Shown: positions 29,538 to 39,572, counted from the stretch's first letter. The stretch is DNA of 64,000 bases from Clostridia bacterium (GCA_017549285.1 JAFYVE010000053.1:104894-168893), one strand, 5' to 3'. Notes: generated by a model from the letters alone, not told the origin. Translations and numbers: made by a program.

Positions 29538-31748
29538 ATGGAAATACAATACGTAATAATAAACTTTCTTATCCTTGCTGTGATTCTTTTTTTAGTTGGC
29601 AGAAAAACCGTTAAAAGACTTTTCGGCGGCAGATATGAAAAAATAAACAGCGATCTTGACAGGGCAGAAAAAATTGAAAAAATGCCCGTTCCCGAATTGC
29701 AGGAGCCATCAGCTCAAAACTTTGCCGTTGATTGCAGTGAAGAGATTCAGAAGGCTCAGAGTGTGGTTGCGGAAAAAATTGCATCTGTTGAGGCTTTCGG
29801 TGAAAGAGAAAAAAGTGAAATTCACCGTGGTATGATTCAGGATGCCCGTAAGGAGCTTTTTTCTGTACTCAAGGAACATGCAGTTACTCTTTTCACAACC
29901 GAAAAATATCTTAATGCAATAAAAGAGCTTGACAGACAGGTAATTGATGAAATCTTAGGAAGAATCACTCTCACACCGGGTGATATGGCTTATCTTAAGC
30001 ATCACGATGTCCTTTATGTCACGCTTACTTCAGCATACCCTCTTCCCGAAGATATAGTAAAAGATGTTGACAGAGCAACAACACAGCTGCTTGAAGCAGT
30101 AGGCGGAAAAACATCACTCTGGGTGCTTGAAGACCCCTCACTTATCGGCGGTCTGAAACTCAGAATAGGTGATACTGTTTATGACGGCACCGTTTCGGAA
30201 GAGCTTTATCAGTTTGAAAAAAGTCTTAACCGTGAACCTATTATGCACGATGATACTGTAGGTCATCTTATTCAGGAATTTACCGAAAAAGCCGAAAAAT
30301 TCAATCCTCATATACATAAATACCAGCTCGGCAGGGTCATCACCGTTTCGGACGGTATCTGCTGGATGGACGGTCTTGCAGATATTATGTATGGTGAAGT
30401 TATCGAGTTTGAATGCGGCGAAAGAGGTATGGTTCTTGATATTCAGAAGGACCGTATCGGCTGTGTTGTATTCGGTGATTTCTCACTTATCGAAAGCGGC
30501 AGCCGTGTAAGACGTGTCGGCAGAATTGCGTCTGTGCCCGTAGGTGAATGTCTTCTCGGCAGAGTTGTCAATGCTCTCGGCACCCCCATTGATGCTATGG
30601 GTTATCTTCCTTATAAGGAAACACGTCCCATTGAATACAAAGCTCCCGGTATACTTGACCGTGCTCCCGTCAATGAGCCTCTTCATACAGGTATAAAGGC
30701 TATTGATGCCCTTGTTCCCATCGGTAAAGGTCAGCGAGAGCTTATCATCGGTGACAGACAGACAGGTAAAACCGCTATTGCCGTTGATACTATCATAAAT
30801 CAGAAGGGTAAGGATACCGTCTGTATCTATGTAGCAATCGGTCAGAAGGATACCCTTGTTGCTGAAATCAAAGAAAAGCTCGAAGCACACGGTGCTATGG
30901 AATATACAACAATTATTGCAGTACCTGCTTCTGCTTCTGCTGCACTTCAGTATATTGCACCCTTCTCAGGCTCCGCTATGGCTGAATACTTTATGTATCA
31001 GGGTAAAGATGTTCTTATAGTTTACGATGATCTTTCAAAGCACGCCGTTGCTTATCGTGAACTTTCACTTCTTCTTCATAGACCCTCAGGCCGTGAAGCT
31101 TATCCCGGTGATATTTTCTATCTTCATTCAAGACTTCTTGAAAGAGCAGCGCATCTTTCAGATGAACTCGGCGGCGGCTCAATTACGGCTCTGCCCATTA
31201 TTGAAACTCTTGCAGGTGATATCTCAGCTTATATCCCGACCAATGTTATTTCAATCACAGACGGACAGATTTTCCTTGATGCCGAGCTTTTCAACGAAGG
31301 TCAGCGTCCTGCCGTAAACGTGGGACTTTCCGTTTCCCGAGTAGGCGGTTCGGCTCAGACTCCTTCAATGAAAAAAGTTTCATCTTCACTTCGTACACGT
31401 CTTGCGCAGTACAGAGAACTTGCTGACTTTATGCAGTTCGGTTCTGATATCGACGACGAAACAAAGAAAACTCTTGCTTCGGGCAGACTTCTCACAGAAG
31501 CTCTGCGTCAGCCGAGATATGCACCTGTTGAAGATAATATGCAGGCAATTCTCATCTTTGCTGTAAGTGAAGGATACGCTGAGAAAATCACACCTGATGA
31601 AATGGAAAAATTTGAAAAGAAACTCTTTAATTTCTTTTGTAATGAAAAGTCAGAACTTGCACTCAGAATAAAAAATTCAAAGAAATTTGATGATGAACTG
31701 AAAAATTCACTCAGAGAAGCTCTGTGCGAATTTGCCGAGAGGTTATAA
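29538..31748 (+). CDS. atpA: fused b-like/delta/alpha subunit of ATP synthase
   Basis: 736 residues in one uninterrupted frame. Residues 4-20 are a membrane helix (YVIINFLILAVILFLVG) with a basic exit, as in b or b' subunits. Residues ~75-235 are helical and then match the delta C-terminal domain, with the signature DPSLIGGLKLRIGDTVYDG around 200-216. From about 237 it is a complete alpha subunit: P-loop GDRQTGKT at 405-412, then DDLSKHAVAYRELSLLL and SRVGGSAQT with the catalytic-site Arg. A normal alpha has its P-loop near 169, so about 236 residues are added. The in-frame ATG at 30243, near the alpha boundary, lacks a ribosome site, so one polypeptide is expected. Both the separate delta gene and a separate alpha gene are missing from the operon. 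Confidence 0.93.
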   Translation: MEIQYVIINFLILAVILFLVGRKTVKRLFGGRYEKINSDLDRAEKIEKMPVPELQEPSAQNFAVDCSEEIQKAQSVVAEKIASVEAFGEREKSEIHRGMIQDARKELFSVLKEHAVTLFTTEKYLNAIKELDRQVIDEILGRITLTPGDMAYLKHHDVLYVTLTSAYPLPEDIVKDVDRATTQLLEAVGGKTSLWVLEDPSLIGGLKLRIGDTVYDGTVSEELYQFEKSLNREPIMHDDTVGHLIQEFTEKAEKFNPHIHKYQLGRVITVSDGICWMDGLADIMYGEVIEFECGERGMVLDIQKDRIGCVVFGDFSLIESGSRVRRVGRIASVPVGECLLGRVVNALGTPIDAMGYLPYKETRPIEYKAPGILDRAPVNEPLHTGIKAIDALVPIGKGQRELIIGDRQTGKTAIAVDTIINQKGKDTVCIYVAIGQKDTLVAEIKEKLEAHGAMEYTTIIAVPASASAALQYIAPFSGSAMAEYFMYQGKDVLIVYDDLSKHAVAYRELSLLLHRPSGREAYPGDIFYLHSRLLERAAHLSDELGGGSITALPIIETLAGDISAYIPTNVISITDGQIFLDAELFNEGQRPAVNVGLSVSRVGGSAQTPSMKKVSSSLRTRLAQYRELADFMQFGSDIDDETKKTLASGRLLTEALRQPRYAPVEDNMQAILIFAVSEGYAEKITPDEMEKFEKKLFNFFCNEKSELALRIKNSKKFDDELKNSLREALCEFAERL

Positions 31749-31750
31749 TT

Positions 31751-33977
<2,227 letters not shown>

Positions 33978-33982
33978 GAAAA

Positions 33983-34252
33983 ATGAAATTTACACTTTTC
34001 ACACCTCATCGTATATTTCCGTCACTTGAATGTGACAGCGTGAAGCTTAATGTTGCCGACAGTGTAAACGGTAAATTTTCGGGCTCTTACGGAATAAGAA
34101 AAGGTCATGCAAAGACAGTTTTTTCTCTTGCAGAGGGGAAAATATCTGTAAGCCTTGACGGAAATGAAATTTTTTCGGCAGAATGCAGTAACGGCTTTGC
34201 TACCGTAGAAAATGACGATGTCAGAGTTATAGTTGATTCGGTAACAGATTAA
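33983..34252 (+). CDS. atpC: F0F1 ATP synthase subunit epsilon, N-terminal domain only
   Basis: 89 residues from the ATG at 33983, against about 135 in typical epsilon. The beta-sandwich pattern is recognisable: FTLFTPHRIFPSLECDSVKLN, GIRKGHAKTVFSL, GFATVENDDVRVIVD. The C-terminal pair of helices, which inhibits ATP hydrolysis by inserting into the central cavity in other bacteria, is absent; the stop is followed at once by a strong terminator, so this looks like real loss and not a frameshift. The enzyme would lack epsilon-type inhibition. Confidence 0.85.
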   Translation: MKFTLFTPHRIFPSLECDSVKLNVADSVNGKFSGSYGIRKGHAKTVFSLAEGKISVSLDGNEIFSAECSNGFATVENDDVRVIVDSVTD

Positions 34253-34263
34253 AAATACAGAAC

Positions 34264-34296
34264 CTTCCGTGACAGATTTTCACGGAAGTTTTTTTT
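34264..34296 (+). terminator. terminator of the atp operon
   Basis: A 9-bp stem, CTTCCGTGA (34264-34272) with TCACGGAAG (34280-34288), followed by eight T residues. Confidence 0.95.
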
Positions 34297-34302
34297 GATT
34301 GT

Positions 34303-34339
34303 AAAAAATTGCAGATCACCTTAAGGTAACCTGCAATTT
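34303..34339 (-). terminator. terminator of the tRNA-like element
   Basis: AAATTGCAG (34306-34314) pairs with CTGCAATTT (34331-34339), with an inner ACC/GGT, and a U run follows on the minus strand. Its core resembles the tRNA-Pro terminator at 34543-34578. Confidence 0.8.
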
Positions 34340-34340
34340 A

Positions 34341-34449
34341 TGGTCAGAGTAACGAGATTCGAACCCATGGCTACCTCTTGCGGTGCCCAAAATTCTTAGC
34401 TCGTTATTCACTTCGCAGAATTTTGACCGCTGCGCCATTTCGTACTCCC
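34341..34449 (-). pseudogene. tRNA-like element, probably a decayed tRNA-Pro copy
   Basis: On the minus strand the 3' end is tRNA-like: a T arm ATGGG-TTCGAAT-CTCGT, acceptor strand TACTCTG and encoded CCA. The 5' strand GGGAGTA (34443-34449) pairs with it apart from the first position. A D-arm-like GGCGCAGCGGTC follows, but the anticodon position holds a 9-bp stem, CAAAATTCT/AGAATTTTG, with a 20-nt loop, so no normal anticodon loop exists. A long variable arm (GGCACC...GGTAGCC) is possible. The 3' third aligns with tRNA-Pro just upstream, and both are followed by similar terminators. A duplicated and disrupted tRNA is the best guess; a functional tRNA-like RNA is an alternative. Confidence 0.5.
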
Positions 34450-34533
34450 TTTATCTGCCACAGGCAGCGGTCGTACTCAATGCCTGGTCCCTCACAATTG
34501 GTTCGTGACAAACATGAAACCATGAGAACCAAT
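34425..34533 (-). repeat. inverted and direct repeats upstream of the tRNA-like element
   Basis: GACCGCTGC (34425-34433) is the exact complement of GCAGCGGTC (34464-34472), and TCGTACTC occurs twice (34440-34447 and 34471-34478). Further on, ATTGGTTC (34497-34504) pairs with GAACCAAT (34526-34533). The repeats suggest rearrangement of the 5' part of a tRNA, or an extended structured RNA. This fills the gap between the two tRNA-type elements. Confidence 0.5.
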
Positions 34534-34542
34534 CTCTGCAAT

Positions 34543-34578
34543 AAAAAAAGAAGGTCACCTGACGGTAACCTTCTTTTT
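34543..34578 (-). terminator. terminator of tRNA-Pro
   Basis: GAAGGT-ACC (34550-34559) pairs with GGT-ACCTTC (34564-34573) around one mismatch, flanked by A and T runs. It begins directly after the tRNA CCA. Confidence 0.9.
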
Positions 34579-34655
34579 TGGTCGGAGTAGCGGGATTCGA
34601 ACCCACGTCCTCTTGGTCCCGAACCAAGCGCGATACCAAACTTCGCCATACCCCG
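34579..34655 (-). tRNA. tRNA-Pro (anticodon CGG)
   Basis: 77 nt including encoded CCA (34579-34581 as TGG on the plus strand). Acceptor CGGGGTA pairs with TACTCCG; anticodon stem CTTGG/CCAAG encloses loop TTCGGGA, anticodon CGG (codon CCG). T arm GTGGG-TTCGAAT-CCCGC is canonical. It has its own promoter and terminator. Confidence 0.96.
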
Positions 34656-34671
34656 ATTGATATGCCTTAAT

Positions 34672-34700
34672 ATTATATACTATCACTCACGAAAATGCAA
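34672..34700 (-). promoter_or_regulatory. promoter of tRNA-Pro
   Basis: Minus strand: -35 TTGCAT (34695-34700), 17-bp spacer, -10 TATAAT (34672-34677), 16 bp before the tRNA. Confidence 0.75.
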
Positions 34701-34743
34701 GGGTTTGCCGAAGTATTTTTACAAAATAAAATTTCTGTTTCCG

Positions 34744-34772
34744 TTGTTATTTTTTTTTCTTTATAGTATAAT
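34744..34772 (+). promoter_or_regulatory. promoter of queH and the following genes
   Basis: -35 TTGTTA (34744-34749), 17-bp T-rich spacer, -10 TATAAT (34767-34772), 33 bp before queH. Confidence 0.7.
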
Positions 34773-34805
34773 AAAACCTGAAAAAGAACGGACGAGGTGA
34801 GTCGG

Positions 34806-35453
34806 ATGCAGAAAATGAATTATCAGCTGATGCTTGAAAAGGAATTGCAGTTTATAGCCCGTTCGGAAATAAAACCGAGCCTTCTTCTGCATATCTGCTG
34901 TGCACCCTGCTCAAGCTATGTGCTTGAATACCTTTCTGAATTTTTCGACATAACTTTGTTTTTCTATAATCCTAACATAACAAGTGAAAGTGAGTATAAT
35001 TACCGTATTGACGAGGCAAAGAGGCTGATTTTCGAGATGCCTCTTTCGGGTAAGGTTGATTTTATTCCTGCAAGGTATGATATATCTGAGTTTTTTGCCG
35101 TTGCAAAAGGCTTTGAGAATGAACCTGAAGGCGGAGAAAGATGTTTCAGATGCTATGAATTACGTCTTCGTGAAACGGCTGCTTACGCAAAGAAAAATGG
35201 GTTTGATTATTTCACCACAACACTATCCATAAGTCCTTACAAGAATGCGGAAAAGCTCAACAGTATCGGGAAATCCTTGTCTGAGAAGTATGATGTAAAG
35301 TACCTGTATTCCGACTTCAAAAAGAAAAACGGATATAAACGGTCGATTGAACTTTCTCAGGAATATAATCTTTACCGTCAGGATTTCTGCGGTTGCATTT
35401 ACTCCGAAACGGAAATGAAGAGGAGAAAAATGAATGAGAATAATGACGTTTAA
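34806..35453 (+). CDS. queH: epoxyqueuosine reductase QueH
   Basis: 215 residues from the ATG at 34806 (GTG at 34797 forms part of the ribosome site GAGGTGA). QueH (formerly DUF208) reduces epoxyqueuosine to queuosine in tRNA, the last step of queuosine modification, and replaces the cobalamin enzyme QueG in many anaerobes. Visible cysteine motifs: LHICCAPCSSYV (vicinal CC and CxxC), ERCFRCYELRL and RQDFCGCIYS, which together supply the iron-sulfur and metal ligands of the family. The end overlaps the next gene by 20 nt. The rest of the queuosine pathway is not in the window. Confidence 0.92.
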   Translation: MQKMNYQLMLEKELQFIARSEIKPSLLLHICCAPCSSYVLEYLSEFFDITLFFYNPNITSESEYNYRIDEAKRLIFEMPLSGKVDFIPARYDISEFFAVAKGFENEPEGGERCFRCYELRLRETAAYAKKNGFDYFTTTLSISPYKNAEKLNSIGKSLSEKYDVKYLYSDFKKKNGYKRSIELSQEYNLYRQDFCGCIYSETEMKRRKMNENNDV

Positions 35454-36177
35454 TGTGTTGTGTGCAGGCAGAAATGAGCATCAATGGTGCCGTCGTCAGC
35501 CTCTTGTCAGGGATGTTATTAAAAAGTATATGCCCGACTTTTTCGGAATTCAGGAGGCTCATTACGGCTGGATGAAATATCTTTCGGGTCAGCTGAAGGA
35601 TTATTATGCTTATGTTGGAGTAGGCAAGGATGACGGTGCAAACGGCGGTGAGTTTTCTCCTGTTTTTTACCGTAAGGATAAGTATAAAGTCACCCGAAGG
35701 CTTGATTTCTGGCTTTCGGAAACTCCCGATAAACCGAGTCTCGGCTGGGATTCTGCCGAAAACAGAACCTGCTCGGGAGCTTTGTTTGAAAATGCTGAAA
35801 CAGGGGACTCTGTTGCAGTTTTCAATACTCATCTTGATCATATCGGCGATGTTGCACAGCACAAGGGCGCAGAACTTATACTTGAAAAACTGAAAAAATA
35901 TGATAAAATAAAAACAGTATTGATGGGTGATTTCAATGTCACTCCCGATTCTGAAATATATAAAATTTTCATAAACGGCGGATTCTGTGATGCCCGTACA
36001 ATCGCAGAGAATTCGGACAATATCAATTCGTTTCATTTGTTTGGCGGGGCGTCAAAAATGATTGATTTTGTGTTTGTGAAAAATGTAAAAAATGTCAGCA
36101 GAGTTATTACTGTAACTGATATGCCTGACGGGAAATACCCGTCAGACCATTATCCTGTTGTGGCTGAAATTAAATAA
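35434..36177 (+). CDS. endonuclease/exonuclease/phosphatase family protein (copy 1)
   Basis: 247 residues, MRIMTFNVLCAGRNEHQW..., with no signal peptide. EEP-fold motifs in order: TFNVL (Asn), GIQEAHYGWM (metal-binding Glu), FNTHLDHIGDVA (catalytic His), MGDFNVTPDS (Asp and Asn) and SDHYPVVAE (Asp-His pair). Members hydrolyse phosphodiesters or phosphomonoesters of nucleic acids, lipids or inositol phosphates; the substrate cannot be told here. It starts inside the 3' end of queH and is followed after 13 nt by a paralogue. Confidence 0.88.
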   Translation: MRIMTFNVLCAGRNEHQWCRRQPLVRDVIKKYMPDFFGIQEAHYGWMKYLSGQLKDYYAYVGVGKDDGANGGEFSPVFYRKDKYKVTRRLDFWLSETPDKPSLGWDSAENRTCSGALFENAETGDSVAVFNTHLDHIGDVAQHKGAELILEKLKKYDKIKTVLMGDFNVTPDSEIYKIFINGGFCDARTIAENSDNINSFHLFGGASKMIDFVFVKNVKNVSRVITVTDMPDGKYPSDHYPVVAEIK

Positions 36178-36190
36178 AGGAGAGTTAATA

Positions 36191-36940
36191 ATGAAAGTTA
36201 TGTCATTCAATGTTCTTTGTTCAGGCAAAGGACAGAACTGGTGGGGCAAAAGAAAGCCTCTTGTAAGAGATGTTATCAGAAAGTATGATCCTGACACTTT
36301 TGGTCTTCAGGAGGCTCATTACAGATGGATGAATTATCTGTGCAAGGAACTCGGCGATACATACGATTATGTCGGTGTCGGCAGAGATAACGGTAAAAGA
36401 ATGGGTGAATTTTCTCCCGTTTTCTATAAAAAGGATAAGTATGAAGTTATTGAAACAGGCAATTTCTGGCTTTCCGAAACACCTGAAAAGCCCGGTAAAG
36501 GCTGGGATGCAGTATGTATAAGAATCTGTTCTTATGCTGTTCTCAAGGATAAGAAAACAGGTGAAAAGATTGCTCATTTTAACACACATCTTGACCACGT
36601 CGGTGATGTTGCAAGAAGTGAAGGCGCAAAGCTTATTGCTGAAAGAGCCGATGTTTTCAAAGGTGTCCCCACAATTGTTACAGGTGACTTCAATGTAAAT
36701 CCCGAATCAGGTGCTTACAAGACAATTATCGCACAGGGCTTCACAGATGCAAGAACTCTTGATAAGAATGCAAATGATGTCAAGACATATAACGGATTTG
36801 GTGAAAATTCATCCGAAATGATTGACTTTGTGTTTATCAAGAACGGATTTAAGGTTAAATCCTGCAACACAATTACAGACAAGGTCGGTGACAGATTTAT
36901 TTCTGACCATTACCCCGTACTTGCTGAGCTTGAAGTGTAA
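36191..36940 (+). CDS. endonuclease/exonuclease/phosphatase family protein (copy 2)
   Basis: 249 residues from the ATG at 36191, ribosome site AGGAGAG. It is a clear tandem paralogue of the preceding gene, with matching MSFNVLCSGKGQNWW, GLQEAHYRWM, FNTHLDHVGDVA, TGDFNVNPES and SDHYPVLAE. Both copies retain every catalytic residue, so neither looks degraded. Shared context with queH hints at an RNA-related role, but this is weak. Ends before a bidirectional terminator. Confidence 0.88.
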   Translation: MKVMSFNVLCSGKGQNWWGKRKPLVRDVIRKYDPDTFGLQEAHYRWMNYLCKELGDTYDYVGVGRDNGKRMGEFSPVFYKKDKYEVIETGNFWLSETPEKPGKGWDAVCIRICSYAVLKDKKTGEKIAHFNTHLDHVGDVARSEGAKLIAERADVFKGVPTIVTGDFNVNPESGAYKTIIAQGFTDARTLDKNANDVKTYNGFGENSSEMIDFVFIKNGFKVKSCNTITDKVGDRFISDHYPVLAELEV

Positions 36941-36986
36941 ACAATAATTTGTAGGGCTGTGCACGACAAATTCTGATTTGCATAAC

Positions 36987-37019
36987 AAAAGGAGCCGCGA
37001 TTTGCGACTCCTTGATTTT
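36987..37019. terminator. bidirectional terminator between convergent genes
   Basis: AAGGAG and CGC (36989-36998) pair with GCG and CTCCTT (37004-37013) around one mismatch. T-rich sequence follows on the plus strand and U-rich sequence on the minus strand. Confidence 0.8.
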
Positions 37020-38792
37020 TTATGCTTTTTCGAGGCCTGCGGAAATTCTGAGGATTTTTCTTGCATCGGCGGCTGTGATTTTGTCGTTACCGTCAATATC
37101 GGATGCGATTGCATAAACGCCTTCAACCTTTTCAAGCTTTGCCGAACCTCTGAGTGCAAGTCTTGCGTCTGCGGCTGTTGTCTTGCCGTTACCGTCAATG
37201 TCTGTGGGAACAATAACCGTGTATTCAGTTACAAATCCGTCACTGTTTTTTAACTGAATCTTTGCACCTGTGCCGACAATGGCATTTCTGCTGAGCTCAT
37301 CCCCGTTTTTGTCAACGATTATAAAATCATCGTTTTCAATCATTTCTGAAATTTCATCGGCAGTTTTTCCAGCTACGATTGTTACAATTGTTTTGTCCGT
37401 GTCAACAATGATTGATGCGTCGTTGATTTCAAGATCTTCCTTTTCAATAACTCCGATTGATACAAAGTTTATGTCGTATCTGTTTGCGTAAGCCTCAGCT
37501 TCTGAGCCAGTATAACCATATATGGTAAAGCCGTCTATGAATTTATAATCGGAATAATCCAAGTCGAATGTGTTATATATTCCGAATGCAAATACTTCAA
37601 TGTATGTAACTGACGGGGGTATTGTGATGCTTTTAAGTCCCATGCATCCGGAAAATGCAGCTTCACCGATCATTGTAACTGAGTCGGGAATTATGATATT
37701 CGTCAGGCTTGTGCATCCCTCAAATGCTACAAGGCCTATGCATGTAACCGTATCAGGTATTGTAACATCTGTAAGTCCCGTACAGTACGCAAATACACTA
37801 TCATTAATTTCTGTGATTGAATCGGGAATTGTGATACTTGTCAGTCCCGAACATCCGAAGAAAGCACCATCACCGATTATTGTAACCGAATCGGGAATGG
37901 TAATGCTTGTAAGTCCTGTGCATCCTTCGAAAGTACAACCACCGATTATTGTAACCGAATCAGAAATAGTAATATTTGTCAGCCCTGTACATCCTTTGAA
38001 AACATAAGAATCGATTATTGTAACCGAATCGGGAATGGTAATGCTTGTAAGTCTTGTGCATCCGAGGAATGCGCTGCCTGCAATAACTGATGTACCGTTT
38101 CTTAAAGTACAACCGGTAATATCCGGTTTAGCAGCAATCAGATAATTTCCGATATACAAAACATTATTTTCCCAGTTAGATTCACTATTATAATAAGCTG
38201 TATTATAGAATGCTTCTGACCCGATGCTTGTAATCGAATCAGAAATAGTAATATTTGCCAGACCTGTACATTCTTTGAAAGTATAATCATTGATTATCGT
38301 AACCGAATCGGGAATGGTAATGCTTGTAAGTCCTGTGCATCCTTCGAAAGCACCAGCACCGATTATTGTAACCGAATCGGGAATGGTAATGCTTGTAAGT
38401 CCTGTGCATCCTTTGAAAGCACCAGCACCGATTATTGTAACCGAATCGGGAATGGTAATGCTTGTAAGTCCTGTACATCCGAGGAATGAAGTTCCACCGA
38501 TGCTTGTAACCGAATCAGGAATAATGATACTTGTCAGTCCTGTACAGGCTTGGAATGCAGCATCATAGATTGCTTCCAACGGATACCCTTCAATCGTGTG
38601 AGGTAATACAACATCACCGATGATTCTTCTGTTGCAGTATACAATTACTGCTTTACCGTCAAAGATTCTATATTCCAGATAACGGAAAATATCATCTTCC
38701 GCAAATGATGAAATCTCAAGCCCTGTGAACATTGATACAATCATTACTAATGACATTAATAATGATAATGTTTGTTTGAAATTTTTTTTCAT
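37020..38792 (-). CDS. secreted BspA-like leucine-rich-repeat protein with C-terminal dockerin
   Basis: 590 residues. Signal peptide at the N-terminus (SLLMSLVMIVSMFTGLEISSFA). About twelve 23-residue LRR_5 repeats of the form GCTGLTSITIPDSVTIIGAGAF run from about residue 85 to 410; several are identical at protein level and nearly so in DNA. Then comes a Ig/cadherin-like linker (~430-525) and a type I dockerin from about 528 with two Ca-binding duplicated segments, DIDGNGKTTAADARLALRG and DIDGNDKITAADARKILRI. The dockerin would dock to a cohesin-bearing scaffold on the cell surface, so the cell probably has a cellulosome-like system encoded elsewhere. LRR_5 proteins commonly bind host or fibre surfaces. 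Confidence 0.9.
   Translation of the reverse strand: MKKNFKQTLSLLMSLVMIVSMFTGLEISSFAEDDIFRYLEYRIFDGKAVIVYCNRRIIGDVVLPHTIEGYPLEAIYDAAFQACTGLTSIIIPDSVTSIGGTSFLGCTGLTSITIPDSVTIIGAGAFKGCTGLTSITIPDSVTIIGAGAFEGCTGLTSITIPDSVTIINDYTFKECTGLANITISDSITSIGSEAFYNTAYYNSESNWENNVLYIGNYLIAAKPDITGCTLRNGTSVIAGSAFLGCTRLTSITIPDSVTIIDSYVFKGCTGLTNITISDSVTIIGGCTFEGCTGLTSITIPDSVTIIGDGAFFGCSGLTSITIPDSITEINDSVFAYCTGLTDVTIPDTVTCIGLVAFEGCTSLTNIIIPDSVTMIGEAAFSGCMGLKSITIPPSVTYIEVFAFGIYNTFDLDYSDYKFIDGFTIYGYTGSEAEAYANRYDINFVSIGVIEKEDLEINDASIIVDTDKTIVTIVAGKTADEISEMIENDDFIIVDKNGDELSRNAIVGTGAKIQLKNSDGFVTEYTVIVPTDIDGNGKTTAADARLALRGSAKLEKVEGVYAIASDIDGNDKITAADARKILRISAGLEKA
37800..38500 (-). repeat. tandem 69-bp repeats encoding the LRR units
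   Basis: The 69-bp unit encoding one 23-residue LRR recurs in tandem; the copies across about 38290-38480 differ by only a few bases. Such repeats favour slippage or recombination that changes repeat number. Confidence 0.75.
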
Positions 38793-38836
38793 CCGTAAGA
38801 CCTCCGTTTGAATGAAATATAAATTTAATATATAAT

Positions 38837-38865
38837 ATCATATTGGGATTCTGAAAACAATGCAA
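38837..38865 (-). promoter_or_regulatory. promoter of the LRR-dockerin gene
   Basis: Minus strand: -35 TTGCAT (38860-38865), 17-bp spacer, -10 TATGAT (38837-38842); the GGAGG ribosome site lies just before 38792. Confidence 0.6.
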
Positions 38866-38951
38866 AATTGATACAAAAATACATATTCTTTTTTGGATAT
38901 GATTACATTGCGATGATGGTTGTTAAAAAGAAAATCGGAAAATTTTTATCA

Positions 38952-38980
38952 TTGCAAAAGACACCTCTTATGAATAAGAT
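38952..38980 (+). promoter_or_regulatory. promoter of the MecA-like gene
   Basis: -35 TTGCAA (38952-38957), 17-bp spacer, -10 TAAGAT (38975-38980). Confidence 0.55.
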
Positions 38981-39002
38981 ATAAATAAGGGGTGTGATTG
39001 TA

Positions 39003-39572
39003 ATGAATATAACTGTTGAGGCAGAAAATACAATCTGCATTGAACTGACCAGACAGGATATGACAGAACTTGACATTACATATGAAGAACTTGATTATTC
39101 AAACATTGAAACACGGCGTGTGTTGTGGACTCTGCTTGATGAAGCAAAGCATACATTGGGCAGAGAAATAAGGCTTACACAGAAAATGCTGATTGAAGCC
39201 GTACCCGATGATAACGGTGGATGCAGGATTTATTTTTCTGTTGCTGATGAACAGTTGCCGAAAGCAGGAAAGAAACAGCTTATCAAACTTTCGGGAATGA
39301 AGACGGTCTGTCAGTCATCTGATATTGATAATATCGGTTCACTTTCGCAGGTGCTTCATAAACTCGGATGTGTTTCAAAAAGTGAACTGTATACGGATGG
39401 TGAAAAGTACCGTCTTATTGTGAGTCAGAAAGTATCGTTTTCCGGAGAATTGGGGGCAATTATCCGTGAATACTGCGATATGTGTGATACTTCATGCATT
39501 TCTTATACCTGTGAACATTGGAAACTGCTTGCATCACCCGATGCTGTAGGGGTAATGTCAGCGTTGAGTTGA
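39003..39572 (+). CDS. MecA-like adaptor protein
   Basis: 189 residues from the ATG at 39003 (GTG at 38994 is part of the GGGGTG ribosome site). The N-terminal domain shows the MecA pattern: a beta-strand pair, LTRQDMTELDITYEELDYSN, then WTLLDEAKHTLGREI and a C-terminal region of alternating strands and helices. MecA and its relatives hand substrates to the ClpC protease. The long acidic linker typical of Bacillus MecA is short here. It is monocistronic. Assignment rests on the N-terminal pattern and length, so the partner protease and targets are inferred. Confidence 0.65.
   Translation: MNITVEAENTICIELTRQDMTELDITYEELDYSNIETRRVLWTLLDEAKHTLGREIRLTQKMLIEAVPDDNGGCRIYFSVADEQLPKAGKKQLIKLSGMKTVCQSSDIDNIGSLSQVLHKLGCVSKSELYTDGEKYRLIVSQKVSFSGELGAIIREYCDMCDTSCISYTCEHWKLLASPDAVGVMSALS

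Noticed and set aside
34341-34449. tmRNA or tRNA-Sec
   Set aside because: No GGGG..GGATTCGAC-type 5' domain or peptide tag frame for tmRNA, and no TCA anticodon loop or long acceptor arm for tRNA-Sec.
34425-34449. Group I intron in a tRNA anticodon loop
   Set aside because: The insertion is only about 13 nt beyond a normal loop, far too small for an intron core.
38290-38480. CRISPR or intergenic tandem repeat
   Set aside because: The repeats are in frame and encode leucine-rich repeats of a secreted protein.
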